A stretch of DNA of 64,000 nt from Kuschelorhynchus macadamiae (taxonomy: Eukaryota > Arthropoda > Insecta > Coleoptera > Curculionidae): contig JAUTXW010003406.1 of NCBI GenBank assembly GCA_030620095.1, positions 1-64,000 on the forward strand, read 5' to 3'. The notes under the pieces are model-generated. The model was not told the DNA's origin. It saw only the letters and a program-made list of their open reading frames with translations, and did no database searches. Made by a program: the position numbers and the translations under genes. Shown here piece after piece: positions 23,349 through 35,099 of this stretch. Every line of letters starts with the position of its first letter. Position 1 is the first letter of the stretch.

Positions 23349-23819
23349 GTCAACTTCTATGACTTCTATGACTATCTTTCCATTTTTAGAACCTACAACA
23401 TCGAATCATAATAAATAGTAAGTTGAGACCAAACAATTGTATCTTATACCACAATCAGGATATTCATAACCACTAATGCATAAAAATAATAAATGTTGCG
23501 CCTAGGTCAACAATAACAAGGAAATATTGACTATAGACATTGATTTAATTAAAAAATATCCATATCAGAGTATGTACAGACTCAGAAAACATTACCTTTT
23601 CAGAAAAAAAAAATACAGAATGTAATATTTTTAAGTTTTCTTCCCCCACCACTGGAGCGGCAGCCTCCCGAGGTCGCAAACTCTGGTGTACTTTCAGGGG
23701 ACCTATGTCTACCATTCCACTAAATTTCATTTCGTTTCGACCTTTTGCGAATTGAAACCCTTTATTGTACCCATTGCTTCGACTAAACTAGATTGATTAA
23801 TTAATATGCGGTACGATTT
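23349..23819. other. No gene recognised
   Basis: AT-rich flank of the preceding ORF. The stretch near 23640-23720 is less AT-rich (CTCCCGAGGTCGCAAACTC) but has no shared protein or repeat I recognise. Confidence 0.4.
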
Positions 23820-24505
23820 CAAGATTTACCCATTACCCGATTGACTTCAAATTTTGGTAAATAATCAATATGACGGAACAAAATGTTAAAATTATCATTA
23901 AAAATCAAGCAATCAAGTGTTATATAGCAATCAAGTGTTATATAGAAATGAGCTGGTAAGATTTTAGTATGAATCTAATATGGCGGCCTAAAAAAAATCA
24001 GTTTGAAAAAACTGATTACTAGTTTAATTTCAAATTTTGTGTAAGCATTAAGTGTCATACACAGATTAATTAGTTAAATTGTGGAACGAATTCAAAAGGC
24101 CGAAACAAAATGGTGACCAAATAAAATGTTTAAAAAAATCAACGTAAAAAAAATTTCATATTCAAAATGAACTGACTTCAAATTTCCTTCCAACTGATAC
24201 GAATGCAGCAAGATGAAACAAAATGACGGTCTTTAAAAAATCAGTGTAAAATCTACTTATTTAATTTATTTTAAATCACGTCCAAAATTGTGGCTTAGGT
24301 AGAAACTTATAAAATATTGCTACGACTCCAATATGGTGGAATAACTAAAATGGCGCCCAATAGAAATATTTGAAAAGAAAGAATATTTATATGGCTTACT
24401 AAATGACTAATTTAATTTCCCTCAAAACTAGGTCACACTTCACCATTCATAATAAAAGGAAAGGTTCATAACGAGGGAAGTGCCGGGTAAAGGAAATTTA
24501 CCGAT
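23820..24505. repeat. Family D repeats ending in motif E
   Basis: There are four or five degenerate units with phrases such as ATGACGGAACAAAATG and CCAATATGGTGGAATAA. The block ends with AGGTCACACTTCACC... and GGTAAAGGAAATTTACCGATTT (motif E, 24430-24505). The pairing of D units with motif E here and at 16.8-17.8 kb suggests one composite repeat family. Confidence 0.6.
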
Positions 24506-26814
24506 TTTTCAGCTTCATTGCAGATCGTCGAAAAAAAACACGTTTTCTTTTCAAAGAAGCTCCTAAAACACTGGATATAGACATGTCCGCAAAGGGCATA
24601 TACAATAAATTGTAAGATTTTTGGGTAATTTGAACGATAGTTCTAATTTAAAAAAAAATTAAAATATAATATTTTCTTTTACCGGTTTGCCCTAATAAAT
24701 GTGACTGTTAAAAACTGATAGCTCTTAACCAAAAGTACCTCGTATGTCAAAACTGTAATACCGTGCGGCCGGGTTCTGCACATATTAAATTTAAACTCGA
24801 TCATTTTTAAAAGTTATCATAAAAAAATGATCTCCCCCTAATCGGTAAAATATAATAAGTAATAATAAAAGATAGGTGGCGTCCTAATGGAAAACTTGTT
24901 TCTATATACATATTTCGCTTTCGATTGGTTCTGCCCGATCGAAGTGCAGCAGCTTCAGAACCGCGTACCTACCGGTACTACTTTCGGTTTTTACCTTTAA
25001 GGTCAAGTTTTTACTTTTGTTTATATTAACGGTTTTGGAGGTAATTCGCAGCAGCAATAAGCGGCAAACATGTCCACTTCTCGTTTAAAACCGTACTTAA
25101 ATCAGTGTTTTTTTCGGACTGTCTACTTATAAGAGTATCTTTTTGTATTCCGTTTCTTTGTCCAGAAGCCAATTTTATTTATAAATTAGTGTGAGAATAG
25201 TTTTGGAATCTCGTCCGATTGAAATCTTGGAAGTTCTTCTTTTTGAGAAATATTTGTTAAGTTTTACTCAATTCCTGGTCCTAATTTGGCAATTGTGTCC
25301 TATGCTGGGACATCAACGCAATGATTTAATTATGTAAGAAGTAATGGAAATAGTAAAAGAATTTAATTAATTAACATCGCTTATAATAAAATTTTTTATA
25401 AAAAAAAACTGACTTCAAAACATACATAGGGTCAAATTAATAACACATTAAATGTAAATAATATTTTATTGCATATTGAAAATTTGACTTTATCACAAAT
25501 ATTTATATATTGAGTGTTTACATTTATATCACATTAAATAGACACGATCTGACACTGACTTCATAGAGTCAAATTTTCAATGCGGAATAAAATATTATTT
25601 TTTTTCAACCTTTTTAGTTCTATTTATACAATTCCTAAGTTTTAAAGCCTAAACTAAAAAATTTTGGATATCCCTAACAAAATAAATAAGGAAGTACTGG
25701 GTCCATTGCATATGAAATTTTGCCAGAATCACAGTATTAATATTATAAAAATTGCCAAAACTTAAAATGATGAGTAAAATTTAACTTTGTCCCATATAAA
25801 ACACGACATGCATACTTTTTTCCTGATGATATGGTGAACGCACTATATATTGTCTGCGCCGCTCGCAGAATCAGTTGAAAATGGCACCATTCCGCTATTT
25901 TCTACATTTTATTAATATTGTTGCTATGGGACCACTCCGGTAATATCCCGAATATTCCTTGAAACTTTTATCCAAATTGTTGAAACCTTCGCGGAGTAAT
26001 CGATCTCCCGGTCTGACATACACAATTTTAACAGTTACAAGATGACATTTTCTTGACGTGTCCATGAACGAAATTTTCTGAATTTGCAGATAACTTGCGA
26101 CATTCGTTTAGATCGAACTGGAAAGGTGGCGAAAAATATATAAATAAATCAGAATTTTCATAATCCCTGCACCAATAATGACAATTATTTTAACCTCACG
26201 CTATTGCTTTTTCCTACTCCTAGAAGATCAAGTAAGTGGGATACATGTTTTTAAAATCCAGCTGATTGTCTTTCATTTTCCCTCTTGCAGCTTAATTAAT
26301 CATAAAATAAAAAAAGCCGTACAATTTGTATCGGTTATTTAGGGAAATTACTGGAATTAGAAACATTTTTAAAAAATATAAGTTGAGGTTTTTCGATCTT
26401 TTAGAGCCAGTAGATTACGAAAAACATAATTTTAGAAAAAAGATATGATACGGATGTGTGTGTAAACAACATTTTGTTCAAAGATAACTTGAGAGCGGTC
26501 AACCTGATTCCTTTCAAATTGGCACCAAAAATAGTGGATTTGTGTCCCGTATACTAAAATGTTTCAGTATACGTCAGAATATGTGTAATCTAGTGGTATT
26601 ATTTATTTAACAATTTTACGTTCTATGGTAAGTTTTAAATTTTAAATACATTTATTTGTATATAAAAATTGTGCTAAAAAATCTTTTAAGTGCGAAAATG
26701 AGCAAAACTAGGGTCGAAATGTTACCAAGGCATCAAATATATGTTTTAAAAGATACCTTCTAATTTGCTGTTTAATATAATGACCTTAAACCAAGAAAAA
26801 TAAATAAATATATT

Positions 26815-26815
<1 letters not shown>
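24506..26815. other. Noncoding stretch, one hairpin
   Basis: Low coding potential throughout. There is a small fold-back at 25457-25602. A less AT-rich segment at about 24890-25080 and 25850-26050 contains no recognisable gene or motif. This is the longest stretch of the window without an identifiable element. Confidence 0.5.
25457..25602. repeat. MITE-like hairpin
   Basis: 25457-25493 (AATAATATTTTATTGCATAT then TGAAAATTTGACT) pairs with 25563-25602 at roughly nine of ten positions around a 70-base loop. No flanking duplication was resolved. Confidence 0.5.

Positions 26816-26865
<50 letters not shown>
26816..26865. repeat. (TA)n microsatellite
   Basis: A TA dinucleotide run abuts the M3 transposon end at 26866, as expected for a TA-targeting mariner that landed in a TA repeat. 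A matching TA tract follows its other end at 28747. Confidence 0.9.
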
Positions 26866-26868
<3 letters not shown>

Positions 26869-28743
26869 TGTGTCTACTTAAGTTCTCTACATATAGGAAA
26901 CTTTTTTATTAGTAGTTTTACGGAAAAAAGTTACTCTTTATAAAAAGTTCTGCTTTCTGCCAAAATAATGTTAAAATATTAAAACTTGAAATTGCATATA
27001 CAAGGTGGTCAAAAATTCCAAAAAATCCAAATTGACTCAAGAGAAAAGTACTTTTAATTTTTATTTTATAGCAAAATGTAATACAAAATCTTACTTAGAA
27101 TAAAAAAACATATCTAGCACTAGATTCGTTGCTTCCTATCTGAAATCACTTCTTAAGGAATGTAAAACTTTGGCTTCTTACTGGCAAGTCCAGTTTCTTA
27201 CTTTTGTTTCTACCTACATACCAGCAAAATTTCCTTATTTATCGATTGTTGATAATGGCATTGTCACTGCCATTGTCAACCACAATATTGTATTACTTTA
27301 TTGAAATATCACTTTGAATATTACAGTAAAAAGAAATACCGCTGAAATTAAGCAAAGAAGATAAAATTGAAATAATTTTAATTATCGGAGAAATAATCAA
27401 GAGGGTTCCAAGTCCGGAGATCTAGCTGGCCAGAAAATATCAGAATACCTGTCGATTACTCGTCCATTAAAGATAAAATTTAAGTATTGTCTTACACCCC
27501 TTGCTATGTGGCATGGTGCGTTATCCTGCTGGTACGATATTTGGAACCTCTCACTTATGGGTAGTTCATGAATAAAATCGTACAAGTAAGTATTTAGAAA
27601 ATCCAAGTAGCGTTGACTATTTAAATTATGTCGAAAAAAAAACTGGCCCAATTACTCTATCTTTATAAATTCCGCACCACCATTTGTTTTGAATGAATAC
27701 TGATCACGAGTTTGTATAACAAAATTAGACTTAACGTCACTCCACCAACAACGGTTTTCCGAACATACAGTCCCATTGGAAGTAAACGTTGCTTCATCGG
27801 TAAAAATAACGCGTTTTGCCATAAAAGGATGATCTTCTAGCTCCCCTTGTATCAGACAGCAAAACTCGAACCGTCGCTCAAAGTCTCCTGGTCTCAAGGT
27901 ATGTATAAAGTTTGGTTTGTAAGATCGAAAACTGTTTTCTTTCAATACTTTTGAAACTGTATCTTTACCTACGTTATTTGGCAATGTTGCTGACCTTTTG
28001 CGTAGGGACTTTTTAGGGTCTTCTATCACAGAGAGCATTACTTGATTTGTAGTTTCGTCATTCGCAACCCTTGACCTCCGTTTCTTGTTAAAGTTATTTT
28101 CTACATTTCCAAAAGTCTTGAATTTAGTTAGAATATTCCCCACTGTTGTGAAATGTATAATTTTATCGGGGTGTCTGTTGTTAAAAATGTCTGCAGCGTC
28201 TCGAAATGTTTTATAATTTTCTCCGACAATTAAAATTATTTCAATTTTATCTTCTTTGCTTAATTTTAGCGGCATTTCTTTTTACTATAATATTCAAACT
28301 GATGTTTCAATAAAGTAATACAATATTGTGGTTGATAATGGCAATGACAATGCCATTATCAACAATCGATAAATAAGGAAATTTTGCTGGTATGTAGGTA
28401 GGAACAAAGGTAAGAAACTGGACTTGCCAGTAAAAAGCCAAAGTTTTACATTCTTTAAGAAGTGTTTTGAGATAGGAAGCAACGAATCTAGTGCTAGATA
28501 TGCTTTTTTTTATTCTAAGTAAGATTTTGTATTACATTTTGCTATAAAATAAAAATTAAAGGTACTTTTCTCTTGAGTCAATTTCGATTTTTTGGAATTT
28601 TTGACCACCCTGTGCATGCAATCTCAAGTTCGAATATTTTAATATTATTTTAGCAGAAAGCAGAACTTTTTAAAAAGAGTAATTTTTTTCTGTAAAACTA
28701 CTAATAAAAAGTTTCCCATATGTAGAGAAATTAAGTAGACACA

Positions 28744-28746
<3 letters not shown>
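26866..28746 (-). mobile_element. Mariner-type element M3 with about 530-bp terminal inverted repeats
   Basis: It begins CAGTGTGTCTACTTAAG and ends with the complement ...CACACTG, flanked by TA. The left arm 26866-27390 pairs with 28276-28746 plus the first bases of the transposase reading frame (to about 28222). The left arm therefore contains an antisense copy of the transposase start (encoding PLKLSKEDKIEIIL again, with the ATG changed to ATA). In effect the natural 3' end has been replaced by an inverted 5' end. Element length is 1,881 bp. Confidence 0.9.
27390..28275 (-). pseudogene. Mariner-type transposase M3, truncated at the third catalytic residue
   Basis: The minus-strand ORF 28275-27652 starts MPLKLSKEDKIEIIL and has a DUF4817-like N-terminus (FNNRHPDKIIHFTTVGNIL). 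It continues with CRRFEFC-type linker sequence and FTDEATFTSNG (first Asp). A frame break follows, then 27651-27397 with LDFLNTYLYDFIHELP, YQQDNAPCHIARGVRQYL (second Asp) and WPARSPDLEPS. The frame then hits TGA exactly at the junction with the inverted terminal repeat, where the third catalytic Asp should be. I count 41 residues between the second Asp and that position, as in M1. The enzyme is inactive because that Asp and the whole C-terminus are missing. Confidence 0.85.
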
Positions 28747-28802
<56 letters not shown>

Positions 28803-28835
28803 TATAAATATATATAATATATATATATAAATATA

Positions 28836-28925
<90 letters not shown>

Positions 28926-28980
28926 TAATCCTAATATATATATATATATATATATTAATTTATATATATATATATATATA
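28747..28980. repeat. (TA)n-rich tract
   Basis: About 230 bp of TA dinucleotides with short interruptions lies between M3 and the fold-back element, which begins AATTAGTGGGG at 28981. Both elements appear to have inserted into or beside TA repeats. Confidence 0.9.
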
Positions 28981-29044
28981 AATTAGTGGGGATGCAGTCA
29001 AAGAAAACCAAAGGCCTAGTTCAAAAGATGAACCCTTTATTGTA

Positions 29045-29098
29045 TAGTCAAGCTTTCGGGATTATTTACCCCTTCTTCAGGACATTTCAATGTGGGTT
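29045..29098 (-). ncRNA. Hammerhead-like core, left arm
   Basis: On the minus strand CTGAAGA is followed by stem II GGGG...TCCC and GAAAGCTTGAC. The core positions CUGANGA and GAAA are intact. Stem III (GC...) is very short and a NUH cleavage triplet is not obvious. The right-arm copy has lost the CCC of stem II. Confidence 0.45.
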
Positions 29099-29297
29099 TA
29101 AAATAAAAGCAAGATTGCATTCCATCAAACAAGAATTTATGTAATGTCTATTCTAAAACAAACCATCACACTTTGGAACATTTAAATTACGAAAATATTG
29201 TTATTTAACTGTTATTACATGATTAAAAATTAAAAAAAAAATTGAGGGATTATTGAAAACGAACGTTCATGAGGAACGCCATTATGTTACTTCATGA

Positions 29298-31753
29298 ATA
29301 TTTATATCGGAACTTGACAAAATACTTGAAAAACAAAAAAAAAATTTGTTTGTTGGTGATATCAACTTTGACCTCATGAAAGAATCAGAAGCTGTTAAAA
29401 ATTATAAAAATATAGTTGAATTAAACGGTTTTAAATTCCAAAATAAAACTACAAGTCAATATGCAACCAGAACCACAAAAACAACATCATCAATTCTCTA
29501 CCATGTAGTGACAAATAAGAATTTGCAATGTATAATAAATTTGGAAGATCATGACATATCAGATCATAAAATAATGTATATTAGAACTAAGAAAAAAATA
29601 GTCAAGGCTGAAAAAGAAAAAATAAATAGAACATGTTTTAACAAAGAAAAGTGGAAAAGTGAAATTCAGAGAAAAATAGGAACATCACAAATAAAATCTT
29701 TTAAGGAACTTGCCGATTTTTTATACAGTGCAAAAAATGCATGTACAAAGAATTACACAATAACAGTAAAAAATGGAAACTATTGGATAACAAATGACTT
29801 TTTAAAGAAACTACAGGAAAAAAATAAACTATATGAAAGATGAAAAAAAATACAAAACGATATTACTGAGAGGGATTTCAAAAAAGCAAAAAATGAATTG
29901 AACAATTTGAAAAAAAGGCTTCAAAAACAATATGCAGAAAATAAGTTTGAAAAAACAGGAGGAGATGCTAAAAAAACATGGGCAGTTTTAAATGAATTGT
30001 GTCGAAGAAACTCCAAGACGAAAATGAGAAACATAGCTAAAATGGCAGATAAAGATGGCAAAAATTGGACCAAGGATGAAGATATTGCCAGAGTAATAAA
30101 TAACCATTTCTCCACCATTGGAAAAAATTTGGCAAATAGCATCACAAATAATTACAAGCATGGCGAAGCATTTCATGAAGAAGAAGAAACTGACAGTATC
30201 TTTTTGAACCCTACAACTCTAAATGAAATACAAAAAATTGTAACTGACTTAAAAAATGACTGTGCTCCAGGATGCGATAACATCACGAAGCAAGATATAT
30301 ATTCAATATTTGATATTATTGGACCCACAATAGTAAAACTAACAAATGAAGTACTGACATATGGGGTGTATCCTGAAGAGTTCAAAACTGCTAAAATCGT
30401 ACCAGTTCATAAAAAAGGAACCTTGGATGACTTGAACAATTACCGCCCAATCTCTCTATTAAGCATTTTTAGTAAAATTATCGAGAAAGTCATTAAAGTT
30501 AGAATTATTAAATTTATAGAAACACATTTTAAATTTGACAAAAACCAGTACGGGTTTCAAAAAAAAAGCAATATTTTTGGGAGCAACAGTTGAATTGATA
30601 GAATGTATCACTGGAGAATTAGACAAAAATAGATATGTTATAGCTGTATATATTGACCTCTAAAAAGCATTCGATACAGTGGACCATAAACTGTTAATGG
30701 AAAAATTATACAAGATGGGAATCAGGGGAGTCTGTCACAAACTAATAAAAACCTATACAGAAGGAAGAAAGCATTTCACTGTAGTAAATGGAAACAGTCA
30801 TATAATTCTATATCAAAGAATTTGCTGGAAGGGGAGGAAGGAAAAATATTTAAAAACCTCAAAAAATACCTCAAAATGAGAGACTAGTATAAACCAAGAT
30901 TAAAATTTATAAATGTAAAACAAAAATATTTAAAAAAAAAAGAATTATATATTAATAATCATTGAATACATAAAATATAATATACATTTATTATGTAAAC
31001 TTAGAAAATTTATTTATTTTTGTTAAATACATATAATTAAGTTGATATTGTTAAGACAATCTGGATGTTGGTGTGCCCCAAGGCTCAGTGCTAGGGCCAC
31101 TAGAGTATCTTCTATATGTACATAGTCTTAAGTATTTACAATTAAAATCAAAATACCTACTTTTTCCTGATGACACTGTCTTGGTATTCTCTGGCACAAA
31201 TGAGGAGGAACTTGAAAGAAATATTAATAATGACCTTATGAATTACTTCAAATGGCTTTGCTATAGCAAACTGAGTATAAATATTGCAAAGACAGTTTAA
31301 ATGATTTACAATCAAAAAGGAAAAAAGATTATAAATCCAGAAATTAAATTAAATAATGTTACCCTCAAAAGAGTTGAAGAATATAAGTATCTGGGGTTAA
31401 TAATAACAAGCAAATTAACTTGGGAATCGCATATAGACAGTGTCATAAATAAAACAGTTCCTTTTATAGGTGCAATAAAAAGATGTTCACACCAACTAAA
31501 TACAAGAACCCGATATTTGTTATATAATAGGTTTGTCAAACCACACTTACGATACTTGCCACCATGCTGGGGAAACACAAATGTAACTTTATTTGAAAAG
31601 CTACAGAGACTTCAAAATAAAGCAATAAAGTCTATTTTTTCCATTAATAAATATACACCTACAAAAGTTATTTACAAAAGATTTAATTTATTAAATATAT
31701 AAAAATTAAAAATTCTTGAGCAAGCTAAACTTATCTACAAAATTCAGGCAAAA
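29298..31753 (+). mobile_element. LINE copy 1, truncated at both ends, with 23-bp target duplication
   Basis: It is homologous to ORF2 of the LINE at 58930-63235. It starts inside the endonuclease (LFVGDINFDLM from 29346, after a short lead) and ends inside the RT C-terminal region at KLIYKIQ, followed by a short A-run. It is flanked by identical 23-bp sequences at 29275-29297 and 31754-31776 (AACGCCATTATG...TTCATGA), so it is a genuine target-primed insertion. RT blocks include NNYRPISLLSIFSKIIEKVI, QYGFQKKSN and VPQGSVLGPL. FADD appears as FPDD and there are extra frameshifts, so it is dead. The early 3' end suggests priming from a prematurely polyadenylated RNA. Confidence 0.9.
30794..31050 (+). 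repeat. Internal copy of the LINE's own 3' end (copy 1)
   Basis: A 257-bp block running from CAGTCATATAATTCTATA to AAGTTGATATTG lies inside the RT domain and matches the 3' terminal segment of the related LINE (59029-59282: last codons of ORF2 plus 3' UTR). The same block is at the same place in LINE copy 2 (60108-60364). It splits the RT just before the VPQGSVLGPL motif. Confidence 0.85.
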
Positions 31754-31979
31754 AACGCCATTATGTTACTTCATGAAGTAACATAATGGCGTTCCTCATG
31801 AACGTTCTTTTTCAGATAATCCCTCAATTTTTTTTTTAATTTTTAATCATGTAATAACAGTTAAATAACAATATTTTCGTAATTTAAATGTTCCAAAGTG
31901 TGATGGTTTGTTTTAGAATAGACATTACATACATTCTTGTTTGATGGAATGCAATCTTGCTTTTATTTTAAACCCACAT

Positions 31980-32016
31980 TGAAATGTCCTGAAGAAGGGG
32001 TAAATAATGAAAGCTT
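31980..32016 (+). ncRNA. Hammerhead-like core, right arm (stem II lost)
   Basis: CTGAAGA at 31989-31995 and GAAAGC at 32009-32014 are kept, but the CCC that pairs with GGGG in the left-arm copy is missing. It is probably inactive. Confidence 0.35.
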
Positions 32017-32091
32017 GACTATACAATAAAGGGTTCATCTTTTGAACTAGGCCTTTGGTTTTCTTTGACTGCATCCCCACTAATTTAGTAT

Positions 32092-32745
<654 letters not shown>

Positions 32746-32749
32746 TAGT

Positions 32750-33752
32750 TCAGTACACTGTTATTTAGTAACATAGCCAATCTTGAGAGCTTTTTCAAAA
32801 CCTCCTCTAAAGCCTTAACAGCATCCAATTCTGTTTGAAATCGTCGTCCTTTGAGGTCTTTTTTTGCTTGAGGAAACAGATAGAAGTCGCATAGGGCTAT
32901 GTCAGGACTATATGGAGAATTCGGTACAGACCTGATATTTTTAGAGTTCAAAAACTCTGTCATTATGTTCGCTATGAGGGCGAGCGTTATCATGATGAAG
33001 TTTCCAATTGCCAATCAGCTCAGGCCGTTTTTTAGCGATGTGATCCTTCATCAACCGGAACAAAACTTGTTTATAATAACTGGCAGTTACTGCACTACCA
33101 TGTTGTGCGTATACACCATGCCTTTCTGGTCAAAAAATGTTATCACCATAGCTTTAGCGGCAGATTTTAACGCACGTGCTTATTTTGGAGGTGGTCCTCC
33201 TTTTTCTACCCACTGCGTACTCTGTTGCTGCATCTCCGGATCATAATAATACACCCAAGTTTCATCTGCAGTAATAATGGTCTTCCACCATTCTTCGCCT
33301 TCTTCTTCAACGCATTGTTTCCAGTCTTCACAAACCGCTACCCTATTCGCTTTTTGATCTGGTGTCAGTATACGCGGAATACAGCGAGCACAAACTTTAA
33401 ACATGTTTAAATGCTTGTGTAAAAGAGTAAAACCACTTCCAACAAATATTTTAAGAATATTTGAGAGTTGTGGGATAGTCAGAAGTGAATCTGTGCGAAT
33501 AATTACTGCTCCGGTATTGATGGTTTCCTCAGTTAGCGCCACAATAGGAGCACCTGGACCGCCTTGCAACTCACAACTTTCCCTGCCATTACTAAACTCT
33601 TTATGCCATCGAAAACAAGTAGATCTTGCCATAGACAATTCCCCAAAAGCCGTATTAATCATCGAAAAAGTTTCCGTCGTTCATTTTCCAAGACGAACCC
33701 AAAATTTAATCGCACATCTTTGTTCTTTCAATTCATCCATCAAGATTCTTAG
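32750..33752 (-). pseudogene. Mos1-like mariner transposase M4
   Basis: The minus-strand start at 33752 (MDELKEQRCAIKFWVRLGK) is followed by a stop, then MINTAFGELSMARSTCFRWHKEF, LTEETI, CARCIPRILTPDQK and ITADETWVYYYDPEMQQQS (first Asp). After a stop near 33179 come LHHDNARPHS (second Asp, about 33000) and, after a frameshift, YSPDIALCDFYLFPQAKKDL (third Asp, with PSD changed to LCD). The order and spacing fit DD34D mariners of the kind fused into SETMAR. At least four disabling changes are present, and the C-terminus is cut near 32750 at motif E. Confidence 0.88.
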
Positions 33753-33905
33753 AGGCGCGGTAACAATATCTAACTTTACAACTTTAGAGAGGCAACAGAA
33801 TCAAATAATTGGATAAATGGATGATATTTTCTGATTTTTGGCGGTAGGTAGCTCGTTGCACAGGACCGTAAAAAATTCGGTCCTAGTCTTTGTTGAAAGA
33901 CACTC

Positions 33906-34026
<121 letters not shown>

Positions 34027-34191
34027 ACTTTCATCCTAATAGATGAAAACGATGTTCAAAGATGGCGCTGCCTGTATGTCCAGCGTGATAATCAGTGCTA
34101 AATGATCTAACTGCCACTCTGGTTTAAGTGTCCGTTTTCAAGTTGAAACGTTTTCGTTCGTCGTAGAATCAAGTTTTATTGATTGTTTATT

Positions 34192-34805
34192 GGAGTTTTG
34201 AAGTAAATATAATGGATGCTAGTGCATCTAGTGATATAAAAAAGCCAAAATCTAAAAGAGAAACACATAGTAAAGCTAGGTTGTGTGGAAAATCCTATGT
34301 TACACAAAAATCCGAGCTGCAAAAACCAGGAAAACCCGTTCCAAATAATGAGGTTAGTATATGATTTTTAACAAATTTTTACACATTACTACAGCCGGCA
34401 GTTATCGTGTTTCAATTTTGGAATACATATGCAAGATACAACAGATGGGATAATGTGCATCTGGCATGAAGGACAGTCCGGCCGTGGTGGTAACCAAATG
34501 GCATCATGTCTTCTACAAGCCTTGACTACAAGTCAGTGTTCAACTTATAAACAGAATCCATGTATATGGCGCGACAACTGTGCAGGGTAACTGAAAAATT
34601 GAATGTTTTCAGGGACCTTATAGGATGGGAGAAGTGTCGTGTATTAAAAAAGGGTATTACTGTTCAACATTTAAAGTCGCCAGAGCTGTTAGCTTTGCCT
34701 GGTGTTCAGCAAATCAACGAAAGTAAGAAAAAGGATCTTCGCGCAATGTTAGAATTTATTAATCCGCAAAATAAAACATTTTATACTTCTATTTTAGATT
34801 TTTAG
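34192..34805 (+). pseudogene. DUF7869-like repeat protein, internally deleted
   Basis: It begins MDASASSDIKKPKSKRE at 34192, which reaches a donor-like GAG/GTTAGTAT at about 34351. Then come QDTTDGIMCIWHEGQSGRGG, NQMASCLLQALTTSQ and WRDNCAG (about 34430-34590), the pattern of DUF7869-type proteins found in many arthropod repeats. It jumps after CAG to the C-terminal end FRDLIGWEKCRVLKKG...LPGVQQINESKKKDLRAML...DF and stop at 34805. The central part is deleted and a stop and frameshift separate the halves. AATAAA-like signals follow at 34920-34950. Function is unknown; the family assignment is from recall of motif style. Confidence 0.5.
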
Positions 34806-35041
34806 TCATAGGTTATCTCTGTGGACTTACATCATTTCCAACTTTTGTTCATGTATTTTCGTATACAAAGTTTTTTTGGTGTACTAATAATAATATTTTT
34901 TTAGTGTATCTCTGTGTTCGTTAATAAAGCCGAATTTTAATAAAACAAAATATATTTGTTTTATTTTTTGATATCAAACAATTTTCTTCGTTTTCTGCTA
35001 ATTTTCAATTTTGACACTTAGATCACTTAGCTCGACTACTC

Positions 35042-35045
<4 letters not shown>

Positions 35046-35094
<49 letters not shown>
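35046..35094. repeat. (AT)n microsatellite
   Basis: A run of about 49 bp of AT dinucleotides lies at the left edge of a family D block. Confidence 0.95.
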
Positions 35095-35096
<2 letters not shown>

Positions 35097-35099
35097 TGT

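Larger units (their letters stand above)
28981..32086. mobile_element. Fold-back element with a hammerhead-like motif in each arm (split by a LINE)
   Basis: 28981-29297 and 31777-32086 are reverse complements of each other. Outer ends are AATTAGTGGGGATGCAG and its complement. Without the inserted LINE the two arms meet with no spacer at a perfect palindrome around TTACTTCATGAAGTAA, making a hairpin element of about 627 bp. No protein is encoded by the arms. Each arm has a CTGAAGA...GAAAGC hammerhead-like core. It could be two PLE terminal repeats joined head to head or a MITE that captured one. Confidence 0.8.
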
